A stretch of 7,552 nt of DNA from an uncultured Clostridia bacterium (GTDB lineage: Bacteria > Bacillota > Clostridia > Acetivibrionales > CALMWN01): NCBI GenBank assembly GCA_937873555.1, contig CALMWN010000308.1, positions 1 through 7,552 on the forward strand. Direction: 5' to 3'. Within the stretch, counting starts at the first letter, position 1. The number at the start of each line of letters is the position of its first letter. The notes under the pieces were generated by a model. It was given only the letters and a program-made list of their open reading frames with translations. It ran no database searches and was not told the DNA's origin. Positions 1-5,083 of this stretch are shown piece after piece. The position numbers and the translations under genes were made by a program.

Positions 1-378
1 GTCTATCTCCTGCTTATCTCTCCACTTTTCCGGCTGCCTGTTCTTCAGCCAGAATATAGCCGCTGTCGGGTCAGGCGCGTAATGCTTTGTAACTGTTTTC
101 ATATCAGTAATTTCACCCTGATATGATGCCGTTATCACTTCCGGATGTTCATAACCGATCGCTCTATGATAAAGCTTTTGGGCAACCGTTGCATCTGCTA
201 CAACTTTGCCTCTTTTTATGGACTCCGAAAATTCAGGCTCACGTTCCTTCCAATAGTTGATGGTGGATTCTTGCACATCAAAAAACATAGCAAGGTCTTT
301 GTCGGTAGCTCCAAGCAAACATAATTTGTAAGCTTGTTCTGTGTATTCAGTTTTGTATTTGCTTGGTCTCCCTGCCAT
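1..378 (-). CDS. Phage terminase small subunit, 3' end cut by window edge
   Basis: The first 126 residues are present and the frame is still open at base 1. Terminase small subunits bind the phage packaging site and load the large subunit (ATPase/nuclease) to start DNA packaging in the cytoplasm. The protein opens MAGRPSKY and has a helix-turn-helix at about residues 24-44 (LGATDKDLAMFF, then ESTINYWK). It later shows TAAIFWLKNRQPEKWRDK at about 105-122, a pattern I associate with this family in Firmicutes phages. Residues 75-100 (GYEHPE, YQGE, TKHY) also fit. The start is ATG at 378, preceded by AGGTGA at good spacing. It follows the 50-residue HTH gene by 9 bases. The large terminase subunit would be expected just beyond the left edge. 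An uncharacterised HTH protein is the alternative, but the C-terminal motif favours terminase. Confidence 0.78.
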   Translation of the reverse strand, partial: MAGRPSKYKTEYTEQAYKLCLLGATDKDLAMFFDVQESTINYWKEREPEFSESIKRGKVVADATVAQKLYHRAIGYEHPEVITASYQGEITDMKTVTKHYAPDPTAAIFWLKNRQPEKWRDKQEID

Positions 379-387
379 CTTTATCAC

Positions 388-540
388 CTACTTGTTTACA
401 AATATTTCAGGGTTGAAACCCCTTTTTATACGGCTCACTCGCCCCTGTGATATGCCGTAGTCTTTTGCAATATCTTTCTGACTTCTTTCGTCTAATAAGA
501 TTTTCTTTATTTGCTCATTTGTTAATTTGCATTCCATCAT
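388..540 (-). CDS. Small helix-turn-helix protein (50 aa)
   Basis: This gene encodes 50 residues, starting MMECKLTNEQ and ending EIFVNK. Residues about 6-41 form a compact helix-turn-helix: LTNEQIKKIL, then SQKDIAKDYGISQGRVSRIK, the classic order of helix, turn and recognition helix. It should bind DNA; whether as a regulator or as a packaging cofactor cannot be told. The start ATG at 540 (an ATG pair) is preceded by GGAGGG with 6-7 bases of spacing, and the stop is TAG. It ends 9 bases before the terminase small subunit gene, so the two are almost certainly co-transcribed and may work together at the packaging site. The upstream gene is separated from it by a weak terminator-like hairpin. 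Family unrecognised beyond the HTH. Confidence 0.72.
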   Translation of the reverse strand: MMECKLTNEQIKKILLDERSQKDIAKDYGISQGRVSRIKRGFNPEIFVNK

Positions 541-555
541 TTATTCCCTCCAAAT

Positions 556-580
556 AAAAAAGAGCCTTTTACAGCTCCTT
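556..580 (-). terminator. Weak intrinsic terminator-like hairpin
   Basis: On the minus strand AAGGAGC and GCTCTTT can form a 7-pair stem (one G-U pair) around an 8-base loop, followed by a run of six T that partly overlaps the stem. The stop codon of the preceding gene lies in the loop. The stem is short, so read-through into the HTH and terminase genes is likely. It may only lower their expression. Confidence 0.35.
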
Positions 581-805
581 AGATTTGATATATTCTGTTA
601 TGATGTATTCCGCCGGGATTCCTGGCCTCTCAAGTGCTAGCTTGCCAAGTGCCTCAACTGTTTTCCAATCTCTCACCCCGCCCTTGCGGTACCATTTTGC
701 TACTACATGTCTTATCCGGTTTGCCTCCGACCTGGTGTTGCACTCTATCTTGATGTATCCGATATCTGTTAAGAGGGCTGCGCCATATTTGTCTCTGGAG
801 GCCAT
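569..805 (-). CDS. Hypothetical phage protein (78 aa)
   Basis: A 78-residue protein starting MASRDKYGAA and ending SKEL. I do not recognise the family. The N-terminal third looks like beta structure (AALLTDIGYIKIEC). The middle is basic and helical (RSEANRIRHVVAKWYRKGG), and the last third is helical (EALGKLALERPG, EYIITEYIKS). The basic central helix would suit nucleic acid binding, but this is inference. The ATG at 805 has GGGAGG upstream and lies one base after the stop of the preceding gene, so translation is probably coupled. It ends just before a terminator-like hairpin. The position between late-promoter-proximal genes and the terminase suggests a minor accessory role. Confidence 0.6.
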   Translation of the reverse strand: MASRDKYGAALLTDIGYIKIECNTRSEANRIRHVVAKWYRKGGVRDWKTVEALGKLALERPGIPAEYIITEYIKSKEL

Positions 806-806
806 A

Positions 807-1076
807 TTAAGCCTCCCTTACTTTGCTGACGTTTGACCAGTCGAGAGTGTCAAGTTCGGGTTCGTCGCCTTTGGTCATGTCGTGCATCCAATATACTGTG
901 TGCTGGTTGCCTTCGGCGTCGTGTGCCGGCGCGGAAAACTCTGCCGTGTATGTCTCGCCCTCTGCTGCATCTACAAAATTAGTTCCTTCGCCGCCGTTTA
1001 TAAGCCTGTTTGTAAAATCTGCCTGTCCGTCAAGTACATATTCTTTGCCCTTAAACTCTACTGTACCGTAATCCAT
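807..1076 (-). CDS. Small acidic phage protein (89 aa)
   Basis: From ATG 1076 this encodes 89 residues beginning MDYGTVEFKGKEYVLDGQ. It resembles small acidic Firmicutes phage proteins that start with a short beta segment containing GKEY, carry an AxDxxGNxxxVxW block (here AHDAEGNQHTVYW, about residues 51-63), and end with an acidic stretch plus DWxxxxxV (LDWSNVSKVREA). Function is unknown. I chose ATG 1076 because a strong GGAGGT sits 5 bases upstream. The frame is open further, to a GTG at 1220, giving a 137-residue alternative. The stop TAA lies one base before the next ATG at 805, so the two genes are coupled. Confidence 0.62.
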   Translation of the reverse strand: MDYGTVEFKGKEYVLDGQADFTNRLINGGEGTNFVDAAEGETYTAEFSAPAHDAEGNQHTVYWMHDMTKGDEPELDTLDWSNVSKVREA

Positions 1077-1220
1077 GATATACCTCCACTGTCCGGAGCC
1101 CTTTGTCCCCTGCGACAATCTTAGTATATCACGTTGGGTATAGTTTGGGAATAGGTCTGTAGCACTATCTTTTATTTTGTTACTCGCCCTTATAAATAAA
1201 TCAGCCAGTGCGTTAATCAC
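1077..1220 (-). other. In-frame coding-like extension upstream of the 89-aa gene
   Basis: These 48 codons are open and in frame with the gene that starts at 1076. They begin at GTG 1220, which has GCAGGA a few bases upstream. The GTG overlaps the stop of a short upstream frame as GTGA. The translation has a believable protein pattern (ALADLFIRASNKI, then SATDLFPNYTQRDILRL and GSGQWRYIM). It may be the true N-terminus, a separate small gene that lost its stop and fused, or an untranslated spacer. CTCC upstream of the GGAGG at 1076 could pair with it and modulate the internal start. Confidence 0.35.
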
Positions 1221-1291
1221 AGTTTCCTGCGCCCGTCATAGTACACACCGAGCAATGAGGACTCATGGCTGTTTATTGCTTATATAGGCCA

Positions 1292-1450
1292 TTATTCAGA
1301 TACATCGCTTCCGCACTCACATAATATGCCAACTTCTCCGCCGTATCCCGTAGCCATAATTTTAATATTGTCATTATTCCTATCCAAATTTCCGGTATAA
1401 ATTGTTTCTTTGCCGCACTGGTTGCATCTCGCTGTAAAACCTTCATCCAT
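1292..1450 (-). CDS. Small zinc-ribbon-like protein (52 aa)
   Basis: A 52-residue protein, MDEGFTARCNQCGKET to CECGSDVSE. It has CxxC at residues 9-12 and CxC at 44-46, the pattern of a small zinc ribbon with beta structure between (IKIMATGYGGEVGIL). Likely a metal-binding structural or nucleic-acid-binding protein; specific function unknown. The start is ATG 1450, because an in-frame TAG lies only 3 codons upstream. AGGGG motifs occur both 8 bases away and almost against the ATG, so the ribosome binding site is imperfect. The stop is TAA. Further in-frame codons after it (1217-1279) look weakly coding but are behind two stops. Confidence 0.55.
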   Translation of the reverse strand: MDEGFTARCNQCGKETIYTGNLDRNNDNIKIMATGYGGEVGILCECGSDVSE

Positions 1451-1478
1451 TCCCCTCTACCCCTGTTATTCTATAGGC

Positions 1479-1661
1479 TCAAGCACGTTTATTCCATGCT
1501 TCCATGACTGCTTGAATTGCTTCTGGTTCTGAATCGTATGTAACCGTATGGACTGATGCAAGACAGCTACTATTGCGAGGATTCCAAGTAATTATTTTTG
1601 CAGATACTTTATCATTGCCAGCCGTGTCAGCGCATGGCCTATATGGTCCTCGCTGGTATCC
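1479..1661 (-). pseudogene. Possible Lar-like (restriction alleviation) gene fragment
   Basis: An open frame with no ATG, GTG or TTG near its beginning overlaps the end of the 76-aa gene in the -1 frame and then runs to a TGA at 1479. Its last residues, SEPEAIQAVMEAWNKRA, resemble the EAIEAWNRRA-type C-terminus of short phage proteins of the Lar restriction-alleviation type. The usual CPFCG zinc-ribbon N-terminus is not visible. It could be a truncated or frameshifted relic, or a gene with an unusual start codon. Only the C-terminal resemblance supports this call. Confidence 0.3.
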
Positions 1662-1822
1662 TTAAGACCTGCGCTTGCAATGTGGGTTGTTGCATGTATC
1701 AGATGATAAATTTCTGGCTGTTGCTGCCACTCATTCCCCGGATGTGTCTGCTCACCCTCCTGCATTGTGCGGAGGACTGTATCATGGGCTATTTGAGCTA
1801 GTTTTATGTGTTCAGGATCCAT
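1592..1822 (-). CDS. Small phage protein with DUF5664-like motif (76 aa)
   Basis: A 76-residue protein, MDPEHIKLAQIAHDTV to IKYLQK. The C-terminal half contains DTSEDHIGHALTRLAMIKYL (about residues 55-74). This resembles the D-H-L-x-H-A-x-x-R-x-x-M motif in short phage proteins related to the DUF5664 / dATP-dGTP diphosphohydrolase N-terminal family. A second histidine-rich helix (IYHLIHATTHIAS, about 38-50) precedes it. The His/Asp spacing could bind metal, but enzymatic activity is not established. AAAGGAG lies 6 bases before ATG 1822. It is the first clear gene after the promoter and hairpin leader at 1835-1982. The stop TAA is at 1592-1594. Confidence 0.65.
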   Translation of the reverse strand: MDPEHIKLAQIAHDTVLRTMQEGEQTHPGNEWQQQPEIYHLIHATTHIASAGLKDTSEDHIGHALTRLAMIKYLQK

Positions 1823-1861
1823 ATATCTCCTTTCTTATCCCGCCGCCCCGCCCTGCGATAT

Positions 1862-1886
1862 CGGGATATTACCCGCCGTTTCCGGC
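1862..1886 (-). other. Two further hairpins in the 5' leader
   Basis: On the minus strand the leader can form GCCG-GAAA-CGGC (1875-1886), a stem closed by a GNRA tetraloop. Right after it, CGGG-TAATAT-CCCG (1862-1875) shares one base with the first. The stretch is GC-rich compared with its surroundings. It could stabilise the transcript or be a protein or RNA recognition element. A 33-codon frame (1835-1936, TTG start, no ribosome binding site) overlaps it and is not supported as a gene. Confidence 0.35.
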
Positions 1887-1890
1887 ACAC

Positions 1891-1921
1891 CGATAAAATA
1901 AGCCCTGCTGTGTGCAAGGCT
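1891..1921 (-). terminator. Leader terminator / attenuator candidate
   Basis: On the minus strand AGCCTTGC and GCAGGGCT pair in an 8-bp stem (one G-U pair) around the loop ACACA, followed by the T-rich TATTTTATC. It lies about 30-50 bases after the predicted transcription start of the promoter at 1955-1982. The hairpin therefore could stop most transcripts before the first gene unless the polymerase is modified or the structure is prevented. Strength cannot be judged without measurement. Confidence 0.5.
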
Positions 1922-1954
1922 ATGAAAGGGGGTCAAAATGTATTTTGTGAGGTC

Positions 1955-1982
1955 ATTATAAGTATATCATATTAAAAGTCAA
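1955..1982 (-). promoter_or_regulatory. Sigma-A type promoter after the late regulator
   Basis: The -35 box is TTGACT (1977-1982, 5 of 6 consensus) and the -10 box is TATAAT (1955-1960, 6 of 6), with a 16-bp AT-rich spacer. It begins 8 bases after the stop of the ArpU-like gene and points to the small genes and terminase on the left. Predicted transcription starts near 1948, leaving a leader of about 125 bases before ATG 1822. Confidence 0.7.
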
Positions 1983-1990
1983 GGAAAGTC

Positions 1991-2524
1991 TTAATTTAGT
2001 CTTATTCTTACATTGTAATTCGATATAATTTCGTCAACCATTTTTTTGTCATGCAGGAGTATGTTGCTACGGTCAATGTACGGCATTTTGTGGGATACAA
2101 CCTTCCACGGCAGATGCTCTTTGTATCTCAACTGTATTATCTGCTTATCAATCTGCCGGTCGTATCCCTCCAAGTAATACAATACACAATTTATAGCTGC
2201 CATGATGGATTTTTTATCAAATAGCTCCTGCTCCAAGCGCCGGATAAAATCCGCTCTGACTACTGCAAGAGCCTCAACGCTGCTGTGGTCACTATAATGC
2301 CCTGGATTAAAGTTGACTACTCTATTTGTAAAAGGCTTTACTTTGCCTTTAGGTGCGATTATAGACGGGTCCGGACAGTCTTTGTATGGGTCCGGGTCGT
2401 TGTTGACGTAAAAACCTTCGCTTGACATTGCCCGGTACTGCTCCAAGTCAGCGTTTATGTCAGCAATCTCCTGTTTTAATCCGTCAAGATTATGCAGATA
2501 GTACCTTACTGTATTTCTCGTCAT
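1991..2524 (-). CDS. ArpU-like phage transcriptional regulator
   Basis: A 177-residue protein starting MTRNTVRYYL and ending VRIRLN. The last third looks like sigma factor region 4: YDRQIDKQIIQLRYKEHLPW (121-140), a turn, then DRSNILLHDKKMVDEI (151-166). This is the layout of ArpU/RinA-type phage proteins that switch on late or packaging genes by working with host RNA polymerase. The N-terminal part starts with a helix-rich segment and has an acidic, proline-rich middle (NNDPDPYKDCPDP, 41-53). The ATG at 2524 has AGGGGG 7 bases upstream. It is the last gene of the rightward module. A strong promoter starts 8 bases after its stop, consistent with control of the genes that follow. The position before the terminase small subunit is the usual one for this family. 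Confidence 0.7.
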   Translation of the reverse strand: MTRNTVRYYLHNLDGLKQEIADINADLEQYRAMSSEGFYVNNDPDPYKDCPDPSIIAPKGKVKPFTNRVVNFNPGHYSDHSSVEALAVVRADFIRRLEQELFDKKSIMAAINCVLYYLEGYDRQIDKQIIQLRYKEHLPWKVVSHKMPYIDRSNILLHDKKMVDEIISNYNVRIRLN

Positions 2525-2548
2525 CTACATTCCCCCTTTATCCTAAAT

Positions 2549-2580
2549 GTTTAACAATGTCCTGTTATTGCGCGTTAAAC
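2549..2580. repeat. Inverted repeat GTTTAAC-N18-GTTAAAC
   Basis: A perfect 7-bp inverted repeat (2549-2555 and 2574-2580) spans the gap between the methyltransferase stop codon and the ArpU-like gene. The 18-base spacer is long for a terminator and no T run follows. It may be an operator or a loose RNA hairpin, or may be chance in AT-rich sequence. Confidence 0.35.
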
Positions 2581-3585
2581 TATTCTTACCTGAACACTTG
2601 CCAATCTGTGCTTTTTTGCAATTTCAATGTAGTCAGGATTCAATTCAAAGCCTATAAAATTTCTCCGCAGCTGCAGCGCAACCATGGCCGTTGTTCCGGA
2701 TCCCATAAATGGGTCAAGTACTACTCCTCCATGGGGACAACCTGCCAATATGCACGGTTCAATGAGTTTCGGGGGATATGTAGCAAAGTGCGCTTCCTTG
2801 AATGGCTGCGTAGATACTGTCCATACTGATCTTTTATTTCTCATTGGCCGGAATTCATATGCATTCCCGGATTTGGTACGATTAAATACTTCCGGATTTG
2901 TTGTATATTTCTTTCCGCCATATCGCGGAGCAACAGCCTTCATATTGCCATTATCCTTCCTTGGTACCCGGCTCGAGCCTGTTTGTAATTCGATATTCTG
3001 GCTCAGTCTTTTGACAGTGCTTTCTGTTACAGGTTCAGCAATCGCCTCAGCATCAAAGTAATAATGGGCCGATTTTGAAAGCAGAAATATATATTCATGG
3101 CTCTTAGTACAGCGATCACGCACGCTTTCAGGCATGGGATTATTCTTTGCCCATATAATGTCCTGCCTCAGATACCAGCCATCATTTTGAAGCGCAAACG
3201 CAACTCTCCATGGAACACCGCATAAATCTTTTTCTTTTAATCCCTCGGGAATTACACATTTTTTCAATACATCTCTTGAAGCCTTATTCCCTTTATTACT
3301 GGTTTTGGTATCATTCATACCTCTCCAACTTCCAGAATAAGAATCTCCCAGATTCAGCCACAGAGTGCCATCCGGTCTTAATACCCGGCGCACCTCTCGG
3401 AATACTTCAACCAGTTTTTGAACATACAGATTAAGATTTTCTTCAAGTCCGATCTGTTCATCTACTTTATAATCTCGAAGATTCCAATAAGGCGGAGAGG
3501 TAACACAGCAGTTTATAGATTCACTCTCGAGATACTTCATTCCGGAAATGCAATCCATGCAGTGTATTTGATTCATTTCTAGCAT
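2575..3585 (-). CDS. Site-specific DNA methyltransferase, beta class (orphan)
   Basis: A 336-residue S-adenosylmethionine-dependent DNA methyltransferase that modifies an amino group (N4-cytosine or N6-adenine). The catalytic motif IV is TSPPYW at 29-34. The cofactor-binding motif I, DPFMGSGTT (291-299), lies near the C-terminus, followed by FIGFELNPDYIEIA. This order, motif IV before motif I, defines the beta class. The target recognition region would be roughly residues 100-270; specificity cannot be read from sequence. Length is typical and the gene looks intact. It starts at ATG 3585 with GGGGGTGA upstream. No restriction endonuclease lies beside it, so it probably protects phage DNA from host restriction or marks it for regulation. 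It lies between the broken small gene and the ArpU-like gene. Confidence 0.9.
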   Translation of the reverse strand: MLEMNQIHCMDCISGMKYLESESINCCVTSPPYWNLRDYKVDEQIGLEENLNLYVQKLVEVFREVRRVLRPDGTLWLNLGDSYSGSWRGMNDTKTSNKGNKASRDVLKKCVIPEGLKEKDLCGVPWRVAFALQNDGWYLRQDIIWAKNNPMPESVRDRCTKSHEYIFLLSKSAHYYFDAEAIAEPVTESTVKRLSQNIELQTGSSRVPRKDNGNMKAVAPRYGGKKYTTNPEVFNRTKSGNAYEFRPMRNKRSVWTVSTQPFKEAHFATYPPKLIEPCILAGCPHGGVVLDPFMGSGTTAMVALQLRRNFIGFELNPDYIEIAKKHRLASVQVRIV

Positions 3586-3598
3586 CTTGCCTCACCCC

Positions 3599-3790
3599 CT
3601 AGTTATTGCGCATTCTTTTAATATTCCGCTATATCACTATCCTGCTCTTTTTATATATCCTTTCCAACCTCATGCTGCTGACTGCTTGTATGTCCTCGCG
3701 CTCTTTGTACTCCTGTATAGCTTTGCGTTTGCGCACTAAGCTGTTGTGTGCCTCACATAGTTCGCGTCATTTTTCTTTAGGTGGCATCAT
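3599..3790 (-). pseudogene. Small basic coiled-coil gene broken by in-frame TGA and TAG
   Basis: The frame starts MMPPKEK at ATG 3790 (AGGAG 7 bases upstream, start overlapping the rusA stop). It meets TGA at codon 8, continues as a convincing charged helix (ELCEAHNSLVRKRKAIQEY, then EREDIQAVSSMRLERIYK), meets TAG at codon 54, and ends RNIKRMRNN at TAG 3599. Reading TGA as Trp and TAG as Gln gives a continuous 63-residue protein. The final codons match those at the right window edge, where the second stop is CAG. A decayed gene is the simplest reading; read-through is the alternative. Function unknown; the charge suggests a DNA- or RNA-associated protein. Confidence 0.5.
3605..3630 (-). repeat. 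26-bp direct repeat, copy 1
   Basis: This matches 7517-7542 at 24 of 26 bases, in the same orientation. Both copies encode RNxKRMRN in the same frame and both sit just upstream of a ribosome binding site. This is best explained as the shared 3' end of two related small genes. Confidence 0.7.
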
Positions 3791-4161
3791 ATCAACGCTC
3801 CTATCTCCTGTATTTCTACCTCAACCCGCGCATTTTCGCGATCTACGAAAAACTCATGCGATATACTCTTTACATATTTCTGGCTGTCGTCCTTGATGGT
3901 CCCGGCGTTTACCAGCGCATCCAGGATAAATTTTGTCCCTCCTGCCGCTATGTTGTCTATGTCCCTTCTGCTGTCAGGTTCGTACCACTTTATCGTGATC
4001 GCAACGGTATCGTGCGGAGGCAATTTCTTTGCAAGATAAATTATAGCATCACTGTAACTGCGTTTCAGATCGTTATAGGGTTGATACTTTCCTTTGCCCA
4101 TCTTGGCTGCTTTTATCATTTCATTGAGGCCGGGTAGTTTACCGGGTATGTCAAATTTCAT
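3787..4161 (-). CDS. rusA: RusA-family Holliday junction resolvase
   Basis: A 124-residue endonuclease that cuts Holliday junctions symmetrically, resolving phage recombination or replication intermediates. The RusA signature is complete: N-terminal IPGKLPGLNE (5-14), the acidic core RRDIDN with D67 and D69, LDAL with D81, and AGTIKDDSQ with D91/D92. These match the Asp residues that bind catalytic magnesium in characterised RusA. Length is normal for the family. The start ATG 4161 has AAGGAG upstream. It follows the HNH gene by 21 bases in the same frame, and its TGA overlaps the start of the broken small gene. With the NinB-like and replication genes it forms a recombination/replication module. 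Confidence 0.9.
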   Translation of the reverse strand: MKFDIPGKLPGLNEMIKAAKMGKGKYQPYNDLKRSYSDAIIYLAKKLPPHDTVAITIKWYEPDSRRDIDNIAAGGTKFILDALVNAGTIKDDSQKYVKSISHEFFVDRENARVEVEIQEIGALI

Positions 4162-4182
4162 TTCACCATCTCCTTCCGCAAA

Positions 4183-4365
4183 TCATCCTTTGTAGTGATT
4201 ACAGCGGCGGCAGGAAGGGTTTAGGTTTTTAATATCATCACTGCCTCCCATGCGTTTAGGTACGATGTGGTCAACTTGCATATCCTTTAACTCAATCGCT
4301 TTACCACAATAGGCACAGTGACCGCCATATTTGTTATAAACCTTTAATCGTGTTTCTTTGTTCAT
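4183..4365 (-). CDS. Minimal HNH endonuclease (60 aa)
   Basis: A 60-residue HNH nuclease. It contains the zinc pair CxxC at 17-20 (CAYC) and the catalytic DHIVPKRMGG (32-41, H33 central). NLNPSC (47-52) and the second zinc pair CRRCNHYKG (52-60) follow. H33, N47 and N56/H57 give the H-N-H pattern. Such proteins cut DNA non-specifically or at packaging sites, or are homing enzymes. It stops immediately after NHYKG, where relatives usually carry a further helix, so it may be trimmed by a frameshift: the next frame reads KDDLRKEMVK. The ATG overlaps the upstream gene as ATGA. Confidence 0.8.
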   Translation of the reverse strand: MNKETRLKVYNKYGGHCAYCGKAIELKDMQVDHIVPKRMGGSDDIKNLNPSCRRCNHYKG

Positions 4366-4667
4366 CTTTCTCCACCTTTCCAGAAGCTTCCCGCCGCTTC
4401 AAGTTGCGTGACTAAATCCTTGTTCTCCTGTCGTAGATTCTCATTCTCCCTCGTCACTTTCATAATTTCGTCTACAAGTTGTCTATTTGCCCCTACGTCC
4501 GTTTTGGGTATCTGGACGCGTTCAATAGCGGATAATTTTGTCTGCGTGGCGTTTAAGCTTGTCTCAATTGATTTTATGCGAACAGTTGTTCTATTGTCGG
4601 CTGCTAGGATGGAAAATATGATTGCCAGGGTGAGTATTAAGGCTATGATATAATCTTTAGGTTTCAT
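4362..4667 (-). CDS. Membrane-anchored coiled-coil protein (101 aa)
   Basis: A 101-residue protein with one N-terminal membrane segment at about 6-22 (IIALILTLAIIFSILAA). A polar region follows, then a heptad-rich coiled coil at about 66-92 (LVDEIMKVTRENENLRQENK). It should be a bitopic membrane protein with the coiled coil either outside or in the cytoplasm; orientation is unclear because charges flank both sides. The start ATG 4667 overlaps the upstream TGA and has GGAGGT 5 bases before it. Its TGA overlaps the HNH start. No function is recognised. Spanin-like or superinfection-exclusion roles are possible, but the location in a replication module gives no support. Confidence 0.65.
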   Translation of the reverse strand: MKPKDYIIALILTLAIIFSILAADNRTTVRIKSIETSLNATQTKLSAIERVQIPKTDVGANRQLVDEIMKVTRENENLRQENKDLVTQLEAAGSFWKGGER

Positions 4668-4909
4668 GGTTGACCTCCACTTGCCACCTCTTGCGTATCG
4701 TCATATTTTTCACCACAAAAAGGACATTTAGAAAGTCGCATCGGACATTCCTTTTCTTTTATTTTGCCATTGCGGTTTTTCTGACCAACAGTGAAAGATA
4801 TATATGCTCTGCCCGAAAATAACTCTATTGGTGGAAATACATATTCTAATTCTGGATTTGCTTCTTTAATTTTTTTCACCATTTCGCTCATGCAATTACA
4901 CTTTTTCAT
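4664..4909 (-). CDS. Small zinc-binding phage protein (81 aa)
   Basis: An 81-residue protein beginning MKKCNCMSEMVKKIKEANPE and with CPMRLSKCPFCGEKYDD near the end. Cysteines at 4, 6, 55, 62 and 65 suggest a zinc site joining the N-terminal CxC to a C-terminal CPFCG knuckle. This arrangement recurs in small hypothetical proteins of Firmicutes phages (a CxC start, a beta-rich middle, then CPFCGxKY). No catalytic role is known. The ATG at 4909 has GAGGA 5 bases upstream. The TGA overlaps the next ATG by 4 bases, so it is coupled to the membrane protein gene. Confidence 0.68.
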   Translation of the reverse strand: MKKCNCMSEMVKKIKEANPELEYVFPPIELFSGRAYISFTVGQKNRNGKIKEKECPMRLSKCPFCGEKYDDTQEVASGGQP

Positions 4910-4936
4910 AAAATCCTCACTTTCTTATTTGCCTTT

Positions 4937-5083
4937 TTAATAACGTGTACAATATTGCCTTGCTGTTTCCCGTGAGCAGAAGAATATCTCTCCCAGCCGT
5001 TTATATGTCAATCCTTTTGCCCTTAACATCTTTATCAAGCCTTTTTGTTGTCCTGTGAAACACCGTCTCGGAAATTTTTGCAT
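4937..5083 (-). CDS. Small helix-turn-helix protein overlapping the Cys-rich gene (48 aa)
   Basis: A 48-residue basic protein, MQKFPRRCFTGQQKG to QYCTRY. Residues about 14-46 form a helix-turn-helix: GLIKMLRAKGLTYKRLGEIF, then CSRETARQY as the recognition helix. This is typical of short phage DNA-binding proteins with a sigma-like or Mor-like HTH. The ATG at 5083 has AGAGGT 8 bases upstream. The first 49 bases overlap the end of the Cys-rich gene in a different frame. A second ATG at codon 19 would give a 30-residue version without overlap but would cut into the first helix. The HTH and the ribosome site argue that the overlap is genuine. Confidence 0.58.
   Translation of the reverse strand: MQKFPRRCFTGQQKGLIKMLRAKGLTYKRLGEIFFCSRETARQYCTRY

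Noticed and set aside
1120..1155. Promoter-like TTCCCA, 17 bp, TATACT on the minus strand, sharing AGTATATCA (plus strand, 1123-1131) with the late promoter region (1961-1969)
   Set aside because: The -35 box is 4 of 6, the site is inside a probable coding frame, and a shared 9-mer is expected by chance.
1217..1279. Weakly coding-like frame ending VYYDGRRKL after the zinc-ribbon gene, and a 17-codon Cys-containing ORF across it
   Set aside because: The first has no start behind two stops. The second has no ribosome binding site. Both are too short to support.
1835..1936. 33-codon open frame in the late leader (TTG start)
   Set aside because: No ribosome binding site precedes it, and it coincides with hairpins that explain the sequence better.
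2422..2829. Long plus-strand open frames here and at 3781-4137, 2684-3061, 5779-6108 and elsewhere
   Set aside because: They are antisense shadows of well-supported minus-strand genes, without ribosome sites or recognisable domains.
4973..5014. Promoter-like TTGACA with a 17-bp spacer and TATTCT on the minus strand
   Set aside because: It lies inside the small HTH gene in a tightly packed operon, and the -10 box is only 4 of 6. It is most likely chance.
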